From positions 1 through 64,000 of the forward strand of contig PLTX01000020.1 of the NCBI GenBank assembly GCA_003164675.1: 64,000 bases of DNA, given 5' to 3'. The notes under the pieces are model-generated. The model made no database searches and was not told the origin of the DNA. It saw only the letters and a program-made list of their open reading frames with translations. Shown piece after piece: positions 1 to 11,221 of the stretch (its first letter is position 1; the number at the start of each line of letters is the position of its first letter). Origin of the DNA: Verrucomicrobiota bacterium. GTDB lineage: Bacteria; Verrucomicrobiota; Verrucomicrobiia; Palsa-1439. The position numbers were made by a program, and so were the translations under genes.

Positions 1-65
1 GTCCAGTCAACGGGTGCAGGTCAATACGATTCCGCCGTGGCCGCTGTTCTCTCCCCAAACGACAC

Positions 66-85
66 GGTCGCGCGGGAGCGCGACC
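66..85. repeat. Perfect 8-bp stem hairpin GGTCGCGC-GGGA-GCGCGACC, followed by CTCC
   Basis: Read directly; related copy at 36028-36047 (GGTCGTGC-GGGA-GCCCGACCCTCC). Confidence 0.7.
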
Positions 86-121
86 CTCCATCCAGTCTTT
101 CAAATCAACTTTGGCGAACCA

Positions 122-1045
122 CTAGCCGACTTCTTCCAATACCCAGTGATTGGGCCGGGCTTCGCGACGGGACAGCTTCTTCTCCTGCAGCGACGCGCGA
201 GCTTGTTCGGGCGTCGTGCCCTCGGGAGGCCAAATCACCCGCGGCGGCCTTGTCGTCGGGTCAATGGTCGGGACGGCCGACAGTAGAGCCTTCGTGTAGG
301 GATGGATCGGATTGCTGTAGATGTCGGTGGCGCTGGCTTCCTCGACGATCTTGCCATAATACATTACCAGCACCCGGTCGCTGATGTGCTCCACCACCGC
401 GAGATCGTGGGCGATGAACAGGTACGTCAGATTCAGCTTCTCCTGAAGTTCCTGCAGGAGATTGATGATCTGGGCCTGAACGCTCACGTCGAGTGCGCTG
501 ACCGGTTCGTCGCAGACAATAAAGCGCGGTTGCACGGCCAGCGCGCGCGCGATGCCGATCCGCTGGCGTTGGCCCCCGCTGAACTCGTGCGGGTAACGCC
601 GTCGGTGTTCCGGCGCGAGACCGACCGCGCGCAGCAATTCGGCGACACGGTCGCGTTCCTCACTTCTCGTGGCGCACAGTTTGTGGATGCGTAACGGCTC
701 GGCGATGATGTTGCCGACGGTCATGCGCGGGTTCAGCGAGCCGTACGGGTCCTGGAAGATCATCTGAGCTTTGCGACGGAAGGGCTTGGCGTCCGCGCCA
801 TCAAGCGTCGTGATGTCTTGGCCATCAAACCGAATCTCACCGGCCGTTGGTTCGATCAGGCGCAAGATGGTTCGGCCGAGCGTGGTTTTGCCGCAGCCGC
901 TTTCGCCGACGAGGCCGACCGTTTCGCCCTCGTTAATGGCGAAACTCACGCCATCGACCGCGCGCACCCAGCCGACGGGACGTTGCAGTACGCCGGCACG
1001 GATCGGGAAATGCGTTTTGAGATCTTTGATTTCGAGAAGGCTCAC
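122..1045 (-). CDS. oppF: Oligopeptide/dipeptide ABC transporter ATP-binding protein (OppF-like)
   Basis: Walker [13 protein letters not shown], signature [15 protein letters not shown], Opp C-terminal extension. Start moved to GTG at 1045 ([13 protein letters not shown]); the longer ORF overlaps oppD. Confidence 0.9.
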   Translation of the reverse strand: MSLLEIKDLKTHFPIRAGVLQRPVGWVRAVDGVSFAINEGETVGLVGESGCGKTTLGRTILRLIEPTAGEIRFDGQDITTLDGADAKPFRRKAQMIFQDPYGSLNPRMTVGNIIAEPLRIHKLCATRSEERDRVAELLRAVGLAPEHRRRYPHEFSGGQRQRIGIARALAVQPRFIVCDEPVSALDVSVQAQIINLLQELQEKLNLTYLFIAHDLAVVEHISDRVLVMYYGKIVEEASATDIYSNPIHPYTKALLSAVPTIDPTTRPPRVIWPPEGTTPEQARASLQEKKLSRREARPNHWVLEEVG

Positions 1046-2043
1046 GGGATGGCTCTCTTCAAATCGGGTTTGTCCCAGTACGGGCAGCGGACATGGCGCG
1101 TGTTGCCATTCGCTTCCGCCAGGGACGGCTCGGGATCCTGCGTGCAGTCGTCTTGGGCACGGTCGCAACGCGCGGCAAACTTGCAGCCCGACGGCAGGCG
1201 CGCGGGATTGGGCACGGAACCGGGAATCGCCTGGAGCCGTTCGGCGTGCGCGCCGAGCAGTGGAATTGAGCGCATCAGGGCGATCGTGTACGGATGCAGC
1301 GGTCTCTTCAGGAGCGCGGTCGCCGGGGAGTACTCGACGATGCGTCCGGCGTACATGACGGCGACGTTGTCGGCGAGATCGCCGACGATGCCGAGGTTAT
1401 GCGTGATCAGCAGAATGCTCATGCCGAGTTTCTTCTTGAGGTCCTTCAACAGATCGAGGATCTGCGCCTGAATCGTCACATCAAGGGCCGTCGTCGGTTC
1501 GTCCGCGACCAGCAGCGCGGGATTGCAGGCCAGCGCCATCGCGATCATCATACGCTGTTGCATGCCGCCGCTGAGCTGGTGCGGATAATCGCGCATCCGA
1601 CGTTCAGGATCGGAAATGTTCACGAGCTTGAGCAGGCGCGCGACTTCAGTGTCGTTGGCGTCTTGCGGCCGGTGCAGTTGGAGCACCTCTTTAATTTGAT
1701 AGCCGACGCGGAAGACTGGATTCAACGACGTGGCCGGCTCCTGAAAAACGTAGGAAATCTTCGCGCCGCGGATGGACCGCAACGTCTCCTTGTCCATTTT
1801 CAGGACGTCTTCGCCTTCGAGAAGAATCTCGCCGCCCTTGTAAACGCCCGGTGGTGTTGCGACGAGCTTGGCAAGCGAAAGCGCTGTGACACTTTTCCCG
1901 CAACCGCTTTCGCCGACCAGCGCGAGCGTCTCCCCGCGCTGAATCGTAAAACTCACGCCGTCGACCGCATGCACTTCACCTTCATCGGTGAAGAAGCTCA
2001 CGCGAAGATCGCGGACATCCAGCAAGGGCGCGTTGGTGGTCAT
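1042..2043 (-). CDS. oppD: Oligopeptide/dipeptide ABC transporter ATP-binding protein (OppD-like)
   Basis: Walker [14 protein letters not shown], signature [16 protein letters not shown]-terminal Cys-rich CKFAARC...C. Confidence 0.9.
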   Translation of the reverse strand: MTTNAPLLDVRDLRVSFFTDEGEVHAVDGVSFTIQRGETLALVGESGCGKSVTALSLAKLVATPPGVYKGGEILLEGEDVLKMDKETLRSIRGAKISYVFQEPATSLNPVFRVGYQIKEVLQLHRPQDANDTEVARLLKLVNISDPERRMRDYPHQLSGGMQQRMMIAMALACNPALLVADEPTTALDVTIQAQILDLLKDLKKKLGMSILLITHNLGIVGDLADNVAVMYAGRIVEYSPATALLKRPLHPYTIALMRSIPLLGAHAERLQAIPGSVPNPARLPSGCKFAARCDRAQDDCTQDPEPSLAEANGNTRHVRCPYWDKPDLKRAIP

Positions 2044-3050
2044 GCGGTCTTACCCTCCGCAATTCGGAGCTTCGGATCAAGAGCATCTCGCAGGGCGTCG
2101 CCGAAGAGATTGAGCGCGAGAACGAGGAAGAACATCGCGATGGTGGCGCCGGCGAGTTCCCACCAATTGCCGAGCCAGAGGCGCTGCTTGGCGTCGTTGA
2201 TGATCGTGCCCCAACTGGGTTCAGCGGCGATGCCGATGCCAAGGTAGCTGAGGACGACCTCGGTGAGAATGAGACCTGGGAATCGCAGTGAGAAATTGAT
2301 GATCACGAGGTGGGAGACGTTCGGCATGATGTGACGGAATATGATCGAGGCGTTGCTGGCGCCGAGCGCGCGCGCCGCGAGGACGTATTGGCGTTCCCGA
2401 TGTTTGAAGTATTCGCCGCGAATGATGCGGCACAAGCCGACCCAGCCGGTGAATCCCATGCCGACGCAAATTGACAGTAGACCAGCGTCGATGTAGCGGG
2501 TGACGGATTGCATGGCCGCGCTGCGTTCCACGGCGGCGCGGGTAACGTAGGTAATGGACATGATCAGGAGAATGTCCGGCACGGAGGCGACGACGGAGTA
2601 GAGGTAGACGATCACGCTATCCAGTTTGCCGCCAAAATACCCAGCCAACGCGCCCAGGGCGAAGCCGAGTGGAATTACGATCAACGACGTAAGCAGGCCG
2701 AGCTCGAAGGCGATGCGGGTGCCTTGAATCAACTGCTTGAGGTTGTCGCGGCCGGCGAAATTGGTGCCAAGTGGATGCGGCAAGCTGGGCGGCTGGTTGC
2801 GATTTTCGTAGTGCGAGATCTTGTAATCGGGGACGGCGCCGCGAATCTTGGCGGACCAGTAGACGCCTTCGGCATAGACCCAGGTGGCGGTATAGACACA
2901 CAGGATGGTCAGGCAAATCATGGCCAGCCGGTTGCGGCGCAACTGGCGCCACGCGATGGTCCACAATCCCTCCGGTGAGGCGGAAGCCGTGACCGTTTGG
3001 GGTTGCTCGGGGGCCGTGCTCATTTGAGTCGAATCCTCGGGTCGGCCCAC
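2040..3050 (-). CDS. oppC: Peptide ABC transporter permease (OppC-like)
   Basis: BPD transporter EAA-type loop (VLAARALGASNASIIFRHIMPN), multi-TM, operon context. Confidence 0.88.
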   Translation of the reverse strand: MGRPEDSTQMSTAPEQPQTVTASASPEGLWTIAWRQLRRNRLAMICLTILCVYTATWVYAEGVYWSAKIRGAVPDYKISHYENRNQPPSLPHPLGTNFAGRDNLKQLIQGTRIAFELGLLTSLIVIPLGFALGALAGYFGGKLDSVIVYLYSVVASVPDILLIMSITYVTRAAVERSAAMQSVTRYIDAGLLSICVGMGFTGWVGLCRIIRGEYFKHRERQYVLAARALGASNASIIFRHIMPNVSHLVIINFSLRFPGLILTEVVLSYLGIGIAAEPSWGTIINDAKQRLWLGNWWELAGATIAMFFLVLALNLFGDALRDALDPKLRIAEGKTA

Positions 3051-3976
3051 GTGTAGGCGATGTCGGTCAGGGCATTGAACAGCACGAACATGATCGACCC
3101 GATGAACGTCGTAGCGAAGACGACATCGTCATCAAAATTAAAGAGGGCCATAACCGTCAAACGGCCCAAGCCGGGAATGCCGAAGAAATTCTCCAGCAGC
3201 AGGGCGCCCGTATAGAGAAAGGGGATCGCGATGATGACGTTGGTGAGGATGGGAATGAGCGCATTGCGAAGGACGTGGTGGAAGAGAATGCCGCGGGAAG
3301 AGACGCCTTTGGCGCGCGCGGTGCGGACGTAGTCCTGATACATTTCATCGAGCATGACCGTGCGATAGAACCGCAGTTCGCCACCGACGCCGGCAATCAC
3401 ACCGACCAACACCGGCAAGATCAGGTAACGCGGGCTCTCGAAGCCCCAGACTGGAAACAAACGCCACACGCTGGCCAGCCAGTACTGCGCGAGCATGATG
3501 TACACCAGCGAGCTGATACTCATGCCCATGACGGACAACAGCACCAGGCTGCGGTCGATCCACGTGTTGCGGTAATAGGCAGCCAGCAGAGCCAGTCCGA
3601 CACCGAGAAACAACTCGATAAAAAACAGCGGCGTCGTCACGCAGAGCGACGGCCCCACGCCTTCGCGCAACATGGTGCTCACTCGTTGCTTCGTGACGAA
3701 CGATCGGCCGAAATCGAGGCGCAGAAGGTTTGAGCAGAGTTGTGGGAATTGCGCATCGAGGAGTTGGGTTGGGAACTGGCGGAAATTCAGGAACAACGGT
3801 TTATCGTAGCCACGCTCATGGCTGATCTGGGCGATACGCGCCGGCGTGGCATTTTTGCCCGCGATGCGGTAAGCGGGATTTCCACCGACGACGCGAAAGA
3901 CAAAGAACGTGATCAACATCACGCCGATCGTGATCGGGACGACCGAGAGCAGTCGGCGTATGACGTAGGCAGACAT
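3020..3976 (-). CDS. oppB: Peptide ABC transporter permease (OppB-like)
   Basis: MSAYVIRRLLSVVPITIGVMLITFFVFRV N-terminus, RTARAKGVSSRGILFHHVLRNALIP. Confidence 0.9.
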   Translation of the reverse strand: MSAYVIRRLLSVVPITIGVMLITFFVFRVVGGNPAYRIAGKNATPARIAQISHERGYDKPLFLNFRQFPTQLLDAQFPQLCSNLLRLDFGRSFVTKQRVSTMLREGVGPSLCVTTPLFFIELFLGVGLALLAAYYRNTWIDRSLVLLSVMGMSISSLVYIMLAQYWLASVWRLFPVWGFESPRYLILPVLVGVIAGVGGELRFYRTVMLDEMYQDYVRTARAKGVSSRGILFHHVLRNALIPILTNVIIAIPFLYTGALLLENFFGIPGLGRLTVMALFNFDDDVVFATTFIGSIMFVLFNALTDIAYTWADPRIRLK

Positions 3977-3979
3977 GGG

Positions 3980-5779
3980 TCAATGCGGCAGCACTTTGTA
4001 GTACTTGCCGTTTGGGTAGGGAAACCCGTGGGGTTTGTAATTTTGAAACCAGGGTTGGTAGAGTCCGTATTCCAGTCGATAATCCAGCAGCGCCCAGACG
4101 CAGTCGGTGGTGGTCATGTCGGCCATCTGTTCGTACAAAGCCGTGCGCTCGGGTGAATCGGCCATGGTGAGGATGCGTTCGTACTGGCGGTCAAAGGCCG
4201 GGTTCTGATAATTGCAGGCGTTGATGCCGGGACACTTGTTCGGGCCGTAGAACAGTTGCAGGAAGTTCTGCGCATCGGGATAATCGATGATCCAAGCGCC
4301 CCAGAAGACTTGCGTCTCGCCGTCGTGTTCGCGCCGCAGATATTCCGCGAAACTTAGTTGCTGAACGATGAGCTCGACGCCGATGGCGCGCAATGCCTCT
4401 TCGTAAAAGTCCGCCTCCTGCCGCGCGCCGGTGCTTCCTGCACCCGGCAGGATCATTGTCAGCCGCAAGGCGTTTCCATGCTCGTCGCGGCCACCTGGGA
4501 ATCCGGCTTCGGCGATCAACTGTTTGGCGCGCTCGAGATTGAACTCGTAGGCATACGGTTTGTCCGTATGCCCGGCAACGCCGGGCGGGATAAACGAATT
4601 GGCAGGCATATAGCGGTTGTTGAAAATGACCTCCACGTATTTCTTCACATCAATAGCTGAGGCAAATGCCTGCCGCAGCTTCCGGTGACGTTCATTGATG
4701 ACCGGGTCCGTCGAGACCCCAACTGCCGAATCCAGCATGTTGAAGCCAATGTAGTCCGTGCTCGGCTCGGGCACTTTATAGAGACGGATGCCGCGTCTCA
4801 CCAAATCGGGTGAGAGCGAGAGATCAGGAGCGATTGCCTTTTCGAAATAGTCCTTGCTAAGGCCGGAACTGAAGATGCGTCCTCCCAGAAACATCTGCCA
4901 GACCGTGTAGAACTCGCGGATATCGTACTCGACAATGCGATCGACGAGCGGCAATGGTTTGCCAGCGTCATCGAGCAATCCGGCGGCGCGGTCGCCCGGC
5001 TCGCCCGTGCTGGGGTAGGTTTGGCCGTTAAATGTCGGGTTGCGTTCGTATTCGAGGCGATAATTGGGCCGCCAACTCTTCAGCCGAAACGGCCCGGTGC
5101 CGACCGGATGCCGGCGGAACTGCTGGCCGTAGAACTCGACCGCCTCGTGCGGCACCACAAACGCATAGCACATCGTCAGGACGTACAGGAGCTGCGGGTA
5201 GGGCTTGGCCAGCTGAATTTGCAGCGTGTATTTATCCGTGGCTTGAAAACCGGGTAAAGGCACGGAGTAATCGACCGGGCCGTTAATCGCGCCGATTTCT
5301 TTCACCCAATCGTCTGCTCCCAAGACATGGCCGGCAAAAATCCAATCGCCTTGCGATTCGAGATGCGGATCGAGGACGCGCTTGAAGGAATACACGAAGT
5401 CGGCCGCGACGACTTCACGGCCTTTGCCGCCGGGAAAACAGGGATCATCAATGAAGCGAACGCCGGGCTTTATTTTGAAGGTGTAAGTGAGTCCATCCGA
5501 GGAAATGTCCGGCATTCCCTGGGTAAGGCGCGGAATTGGGTGATAGGGGCGATCCAAATAGGCATATTCCAACAAACCTTCGTAAACGTAAGAGACCTCC
5601 CTGGCGGACTCGACATCGACGGCGTCAACGGGGTCGAATCCCTTGAAATCGCCGCCGACACGGCAGAGCGTATTCCCCTTGTCCGCCGAATCGGATGTAA
5701 AAACCGGGCCACAGGAAATCGCTGTCGCGATAATCGCTCCTGCGCTAAGGAGGGCGAGCAATCGCGACGAGGGCATCAT
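3980..5779 (-). CDS. oppA: Peptide ABC transporter substrate-binding lipoprotein (OppA-like, SBP family 5)
   Basis: Lipobox ATAISC; SBP_bac_5 features (FDPVDAVDVESAREVSYVYEGLLEY, GTGPFRLKSW). Confidence 0.88.
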   Translation of the reverse strand: MMPSSRLLALLSAGAIIATAISCGPVFTSDSADKGNTLCRVGGDFKGFDPVDAVDVESAREVSYVYEGLLEYAYLDRPYHPIPRLTQGMPDISSDGLTYTFKIKPGVRFIDDPCFPGGKGREVVAADFVYSFKRVLDPHLESQGDWIFAGHVLGADDWVKEIGAINGPVDYSVPLPGFQATDKYTLQIQLAKPYPQLLYVLTMCYAFVVPHEAVEFYGQQFRRHPVGTGPFRLKSWRPNYRLEYERNPTFNGQTYPSTGEPGDRAAGLLDDAGKPLPLVDRIVEYDIREFYTVWQMFLGGRIFSSGLSKDYFEKAIAPDLSLSPDLVRRGIRLYKVPEPSTDYIGFNMLDSAVGVSTDPVINERHRKLRQAFASAIDVKKYVEVIFNNRYMPANSFIPPGVAGHTDKPYAYEFNLERAKQLIAEAGFPGGRDEHGNALRLTMILPGAGSTGARQEADFYEEALRAIGVELIVQQLSFAEYLRREHDGETQVFWGAWIIDYPDAQNFLQLFYGPNKCPGINACNYQNPAFDRQYERILTMADSPERTALYEQMADMTTTDCVWALLDYRLEYGLYQPWFQNYKPHGFPYPNGKYYKVLPH

Positions 5780-5795
5780 GCCGCTTGGGGAACGG

Positions 5796-6260
5796 TTACG
5801 GGCTCTTGGGCGCTGAGTTGGGTTGCGAAGTTGCGGGTGCCTGCTGGGACGGAGCCGACGGGGCCGGGGCGACGGTTGACGGTGTTGTCGTCCCGGTGTT
5901 GGGCGTAGCGGGTGCAGGCGGCTGAGACGCGAACGGGAATGCGGGCTGTTCGGACGCCGGGCTTGTGGGCGCGGCAGGCATCGTTGCCAGCGTGCGGCGC
6001 ATCAATGAGCCGCCCGTTTTCGTCCGGTGCGAATGCAGCACGGCCAGGGCTAACGTCGTAATCAATAGCAGGCCGGCGCACCAGATCGTCATGCGCACCA
6101 ACGCGGTGGTCGTGCCCGCGCCGAACACCGTTTCGGTCATGCCGCCGCCGAACGCCGCGCCAACGCCCTGGTCCGAAGATTTTTGCATCAGCACCAACAA
6201 AATCACAAACAGCGCGACCAATACGTGGACCGCTGTCAAAAGCCCGATCAGAATGCTCAT
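5796..6260 (-). CDS. secG: Preprotein translocase subunit SecG with Pro/Ala/Thr-rich C-terminal tail
   Basis: LLVLMQKSSDQGVGAAFGGGMTETVFGAGTTTALVRMT. Confidence 0.92.
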   Translation of the reverse strand: MSILIGLLTAVHVLVALFVILLVLMQKSSDQGVGAAFGGGMTETVFGAGTTTALVRMTIWCAGLLLITTLALAVLHSHRTKTGGSLMRRTLATMPAAPTSPASEQPAFPFASQPPAPATPNTGTTTPSTVAPAPSAPSQQAPATSQPNSAPKSP

Positions 6261-6296
6261 CTCAATTACCTCGATTCCTTCCGTGCGATTGCTTCT

Positions 6297-7073
6297 CTAC
6301 AACGCCGCCTTCACAATGCCCGCGAAACCCTTCGCTTCCAGACTCGCGCCACCGACCAGCGCGCCATCAATGTCGTGCTGACCGAGCAACTCTTTCGCAT
6401 TCGCCGGTTTCACGCTGCCACCGTATTGAATGCGAACCTTGTCGGCCACCGTCGAATCATACATCGCCGCGAGCAACTCGCGGATGAACGCGTGCACTTC
6501 TTGCGCCTGTGCGGGCGTGGCCGTCTTGCCGGTCCCGATGGCCCACACGGGCTCATACGCGATGACCGTGTCGAGCATAGCATCTTTGGTGAAACCTGCA
6601 AGCGCGCCCGCTACATGGTCGCGCACAACGATTTCCGTATGGCCGGCCTCGCGTTGGGCAAGGGTTTCACCGACGCAAACGATGGGGCGGATGCCATTGG
6701 CCAGGGCGGCTCTGGCGCGCTTATTGACACCCTCGTTCGTTTCGCCGAAGTACTGACGGCGCTCGCTGTGGCCGACAATGGCGTATTGGACGCCCGATTC
6801 CTTCAACATCGGACCCGCAATCTCGCCAGTGAACGCGCCTTCTTTTTCCCAGTGGACGTTCTGCGCGCCGAGCTTGATGCTCTCGCCTTGAAGCATGGTC
6901 GCCACAACATACAGAGCCGTAAATGGCGGACAGACAACAACTTCGACATCGGCGTCCTTCACGCCAACGAGCTCCTTCTTCAATTCGGAAACCAACGCCA
7001 GCGCGTCGGCCGCCGTTTTGTACATCTTCCAGTTTCCAGCGATGATTGGTTTGCGATTGGAATTCATGTTCAC
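6297..7073 (-). CDS. tpiA: Triosephosphate isomerase
   Basis: [47 protein letters not shown]. Confidence 0.97.
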   Translation of the reverse strand: MNMNSNRKPIIAGNWKMYKTAADALALVSELKKELVGVKDADVEVVVCPPFTALYVVATMLQGESIKLGAQNVHWEKEGAFTGEIAGPMLKESGVQYAIVGHSERRQYFGETNEGVNKRARAALANGIRPIVCVGETLAQREAGHTEIVVRDHVAGALAGFTKDAMLDTVIAYEPVWAIGTGKTATPAQAQEVHAFIRELLAAMYDSTVADKVRIQYGGSVKPANAKELLGQHDIDGALVGGASLEAKGFAGIVKAAL

Positions 7074-8269
7074 TTGTCGCTGAGCGCGGCGACGCCCGGC
7101 AACTCCTTTCCTTCCAGGAACTCGAGTGATGCACCGCCGCCTGTGCTGACGAACGTGACCTGCTTGTCGACGCCGGCCTGCTTCACCGCCTTCGCGCTGT
7201 CACCGCCACCAATGATTGAGATCGCGGCCTTGTTGGCAGCCACGGCTTTCGCCACCTCGAACGTACCCTTGGAGAATTCCGGAACCTCGAAGATGCCCAT
7301 CGGCCCGTTCCACACGATGGTTCTTGCCCCTGCTATCTCCTTGTTGTATCGCGCGATTGTTTGCGGCCCGATATCCACGCCATACCAACCATCTTCGATG
7401 CTGGGACCATCGGTGATGCGGGTCGTCGCGCCGGCTTCTGGTTTGGTTGCTTGCAGATGGTCGCTTGGCAATAGAAACTTCTTTCCTTTTGCCTTTTCCA
7501 GCAACGACTTGGCCAGATCGAGCTTGTCATTCTCCACGAGGGATTTTCCCACCCCGAATCCCTGGGTTTTCAGAAATGTGTAAGCCATTGCGCCGCCGAT
7601 GAGAATTGCATCGGCCCGTGTGAGCAGATTCTCGATGACGGCAATCTTGTCGGAAACCTTGGCTCCGCCGAGGATGCAAACAAACGGTCGAGCGGGGGAA
7701 CTGAGTGCCCCACCCAAATACTTCAATTCTTTTTCCATCAGGAAGCCGGCGGCGCATTTGCCGCCGCGTTTCTTGATGATCTGCGCCACGCCTTCGGTCG
7801 AAGCATGTGCGCGATGGGCGGAGCCAAAGGCGTCATTCACGTACAAATCGGCGTTTTTGGCAAGTTTCTCAGCGAATGCGGGATCGTTCTTCTCTTCCGC
7901 GGCATAAAAGCGGAGGTTTTCGAGCAACAGGACGTCTCCGGGCTGCATGATGCCGATGGTTTGGTCGACCTTTTCACCGATGGAGTCATCGACGAACGCG
8001 ACAGGTCGGCCGAGTATTTCCGCGAGGCGTTCGGCGACGGGCCGCAGACTCTGTTTCGGGTCGCGCTTGCCCTTCGGGCGGCCCAGATGGGAGCACAGGA
8101 TGACCTTGGCGCCACCTTTGACCAGATAATCGAGGGTCGGCACGGTGGCCCTGATGCGCTTGTCGTCGGTAATCGCGCCGGTCTCGTCGAGCGGGACGTT
8201 GTAATCCACGCGCACCAGCGCGCGCTGGTTGCGGAAATCTTTCAAATCGGTGATAGAAAGTTTCGACAT
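7070..8269 (-). CDS. pgk: Phosphoglycerate kinase
   Basis: [38 protein letters not shown]. Start trimmed to [12 protein letters not shown]. Confidence 0.96.
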   Translation of the reverse strand: MSKLSITDLKDFRNQRALVRVDYNVPLDETGAITDDKRIRATVPTLDYLVKGGAKVILCSHLGRPKGKRDPKQSLRPVAERLAEILGRPVAFVDDSIGEKVDQTIGIMQPGDVLLLENLRFYAAEEKNDPAFAEKLAKNADLYVNDAFGSAHRAHASTEGVAQIIKKRGGKCAAGFLMEKELKYLGGALSSPARPFVCILGGAKVSDKIAVIENLLTRADAILIGGAMAYTFLKTQGFGVGKSLVENDKLDLAKSLLEKAKGKKFLLPSDHLQATKPEAGATTRITDGPSIEDGWYGVDIGPQTIARYNKEIAGARTIVWNGPMGIFEVPEFSKGTFEVAKAVAANKAAISIIGGGDSAKAVKQAGVDKQVTFVSTGGGASLEFLEGKELPGVAALSDK

Positions 8270-8398
8270 TATCCTCAAGTCTCCGCAGAACAAACTCTCA
8301 CGACCCCAAAGCAGAGTAACGAATCATGGCGGTGAGTCAAACCAAAAGGCAGTGGCGGAGCGTTGTCAGCTTCGTTGCCTTCCATTACACTCATGCGC

Positions 8399-9622
8399 AT
8401 GACGGCGAAGATTTCTCTCCAATCGATCCAGCGGGCGCGGGAGCGAATCGGTAAATTCATTGCGCGGACGCCATGCGAACTGTCGGTCGGCCTGAGTGAG
8501 ATGGTCGGCGCGCGCGTGTTTGTGAAACTCGACAACCAGCAGGCGACGGGCTCGTTCAAGGAGCGTGGCGCGGCCAATAAGCTCTTGCAGCTTACGGCTG
8601 ACGAGAAGAAGCGCGGGGTTGTGACCCCGAGCGCGGGCAACCACGGGCTGGGGGTTGCGTACCAAGCGAAGAAGCTCGGGATTCCCGCGACCATCGTGAT
8701 GCCGAAGGGCGCGCCGCTCATCAAGCAATCGAACGTCCGCCGGTTGGGCGCGATCGTTGTGCTGTATGGCGATTACTACGCGGATGCATTGACGAAGGCG
8801 CGCGAGATTGAAAAGGAGAAGGGGCAGGTGTTCGTGCACGGGTTTGACGACCCTGTGGTGATCGAGGGACAAGGAACGCTCGGGCTGGAAATCGTCGAGG
8901 CGGTGCCCGATGTGGATGCGGTGATTGTGCCCGTGGGTGGCGGCGGATTGATTGCCGGCGTAGGGACGGCGGTGAAGGCGTTGCGGCCACAGGCGAAGAT
9001 CATCGGCGTCGAGCCGGAACGGTACGCATCCATGGCGGCGGCGTTGCGGGCGCACAAGCCCGTGACGATTGAGGCATCGCCGACGATCGCCGACGGCCTG
9101 GCGGTGAATTGTGTCGGCGGGAACGCGCTGGAGATTGCGGCGAAGGTGATCGACCAAATGCTGACGGTCACGGAAGACGAGATTGCGAAGGCGATCCTGG
9201 TGTTGCTGGAGGTGGAGAAAACCGTTGTCGAAGGCGCCGGCGCGGCGCCTCTGGCGGCCATGTTCACAGGCAAGGCGGATTTGCGCGGGAAGACCGTTGT
9301 GCTGCCGCTGTGCGGCGGCAATATCGATGTGAACATGATGGCCAATATCATCGAGCGCGGGTTGGTGAAAGACGGGCGGCTGGCGTGGCTGCGGACGTTT
9401 GTCAGCGACAAGCCGGGGCAACTCGCGGCCATCGCGCGCATTATTGCCGATGCCGGCGCCAGCGTGAAGGACGTGCACCACAATCGCGCGTTTGGCCGGG
9501 TCGAGCCCGGGGGCGTGGAGATCGATTGGGTTCTCGAAACGCGCGGGCACGATCATCTTGCGGAGTTGGTGCTGAAGCTGCGCGAGAAGAAGATCCGCGT
9601 GCTGACGTTTGAAAATGTATAG
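8399..9622 (+). CDS. ilvA: Threonine ammonia-lyase with C-terminal ACT domain
   Basis: PLP motif GSFKERGAANKL, PVGGGGLIAGV, C-terminal ACT region; start approximate. Confidence 0.9.
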   Translation: MTAKISLQSIQRARERIGKFIARTPCELSVGLSEMVGARVFVKLDNQQATGSFKERGAANKLLQLTADEKKRGVVTPSAGNHGLGVAYQAKKLGIPATIVMPKGAPLIKQSNVRRLGAIVVLYGDYYADALTKAREIEKEKGQVFVHGFDDPVVIEGQGTLGLEIVEAVPDVDAVIVPVGGGGLIAGVGTAVKALRPQAKIIGVEPERYASMAAALRAHKPVTIEASPTIADGLAVNCVGGNALEIAAKVIDQMLTVTEDEIAKAILVLLEVEKTVVEGAGAAPLAAMFTGKADLRGKTVVLPLCGGNIDVNMMANIIERGLVKDGRLAWLRTFVSDKPGQLAAIARIIADAGASVKDVHHNRAFGRVEPGGVEIDWVLETRGHDHLAELVLKLREKKIRVLTFENV

Positions 9623-9702
9623 CCCCTGGCGCACAATCAGTTCCCAATCCGGCGCGACGCCAGGGCGCACACGCCGCGTGAGGGCACGCGGCCCACAACA
9701 AT

Positions 9703-10980
9703 TCAGGACAGGATCTTCGCCTTCCTAAGCAGGGAGCGGATGCGGTCGTCGAGGGCTTTTTGGTCGGTGGCGAAGGAGTAGAGCGCGCTGAGGTTCATGA
9801 GGGCGTCGAGTCCGACTTTGCCGGAGGCGAGTCGGTCCTTCCAGGTCGCATACACGGGGATCTTGCCGTCCTTGATCGCGGTCTGAATATCGGCGGCGGA
9901 CCAACGCGGCAGGAAATCGCCGAATCCGGCTTTCTCGAAATGTGTCTGGAGATCGCCGGGTTTGAGGGTGTCAAGGTTCTTGCGAAGCAGGTCTTCGACC
10001 GCATCCTTGAACTTCTGCGGGACGGTCCAGAGTGTTTCCCCGTTGAACTGTGCGAGCGTGACCCCGGGCGCCAGTGGCACATCGGGGTCGTTGGCGACCT
10101 GGGAGGTGACCTTCGCGCGCGGGTTGGCGCGGTATTCGGCGGCAGCCTTGGTCGGTATCGTGTGGACGTCAACCCCGGCGAGATCGGCAATTTGCGGGCC
10201 GGAGCGGATACTGGCGGCGATGAGTTTTGTTTTCGTGCGGCCCGATTTGCGCAAGTCGAGCAATGCGCGTTGCGTGGCCAGCGTGGCCTTCTCGCCGACA
10301 TTGCGGCCGTCGCCCAGCTTGTTGTCGGCCACGACAGAGTTCAGGCGGCCGAGGAACACGTTTACAAAGTCGGGCTTGGTCAGCAACGACGCGACGTAGT
10401 TATGTCGAGCGGAGAATCCGAGCGTGAAATTGAGCGGGACGCCGGCCTGCGCCAGCTTGCGCGCGCTCAGATAACCGGCGGGTGTCAGCGGCACCTTGAC
10501 GTAGAAGCGTTCGGGACAAATCGCGAAGTAGCGTTTGCCGTAGGCGATTGTGCGTTCGACGTCGGCGGCCAGATCGGTGTGCAATTCGACGCTGACGTTG
10601 GCGTCGAACCGGTCGACGAGGCGCAGGGCGTGATGGGCGTTGAGGATGAACGCGATTTCGAGGATGAGATCCTGTTCGCCGATCCCGGGCGCGGCATCGA
10701 GAACAACGCGGGCGGCTTTCGCGACGAGATCGTCGTAGATGCCTTTTTGGATTTCCTTATTGAGCAGGGTGTTGTTGGTCGTCAACGCATCGAACGAAGA
10801 GTTCCACAACTTGCCGGCTTCGTCGATGTCGCCGGTATCGAGCCAGAGGCGGGTGCCGGTGTCGCGCACCTTGCGCCATTCCGGATCGTCCTTGACCGCG
10901 ACGGCCGGTTTGCCGAACTGGTGGACAAACCCCTCGCAGGCGAATGCGTGCACGCTGGATTCCAAATTCATCATGGCCAA
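9703..10980 (-). CDS. tal: Transaldolase family protein
   Basis: RLWLDTGDIDEAGKL, ERFYVKVPLTPAGYLSARKLAQAGVPLNFTLGFS. Confidence 0.85.
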   Translation of the reverse strand: MAMMNLESSVHAFACEGFVHQFGKPAVAVKDDPEWRKVRDTGTRLWLDTGDIDEAGKLWNSSFDALTTNNTLLNKEIQKGIYDDLVAKAARVVLDAAPGIGEQDLILEIAFILNAHHALRLVDRFDANVSVELHTDLAADVERTIAYGKRYFAICPERFYVKVPLTPAGYLSARKLAQAGVPLNFTLGFSARHNYVASLLTKPDFVNVFLGRLNSVVADNKLGDGRNVGEKATLATQRALLDLRKSGRTKTKLIAASIRSGPQIADLAGVDVHTIPTKAAAEYRANPRAKVTSQVANDPDVPLAPGVTLAQFNGETLWTVPQKFKDAVEDLLRKNLDTLKPGDLQTHFEKAGFGDFLPRWSAADIQTAIKDGKIPVYATWKDRLASGKVGLDALMNLSALYSFATDQKALDDRIRSLLRKAKILS

Positions 10981-11221
10981 TGCCTCCGTAAAACCGAGAA
11001 TGTTCTGTGACCTTCGAGAACGCCACTCGGTATTTGTCGCCGGAATTCACCCGCGCGTCAAGCTGCGAGGAGTCGATGGGGATCGGACGGCGCGACCGAC
11101 AGGTGCGCGCGATCGATCAACAGCGCAGCCTCAAACGTCCGAGCCGACGGTATCCAGCGTCAGCAGGTGAAGCCGTCGCGGCGAGTGATTCGTCAACGGG
11201 CTTCCCTTTCGAATCCAGCCC

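Noticed and set aside
8366-9670. 434-aa minus-strand ORF antisense to ilvA
   Set aside because: Shadow ORF; RHQ-rich composition and full overlap with a confident enzyme
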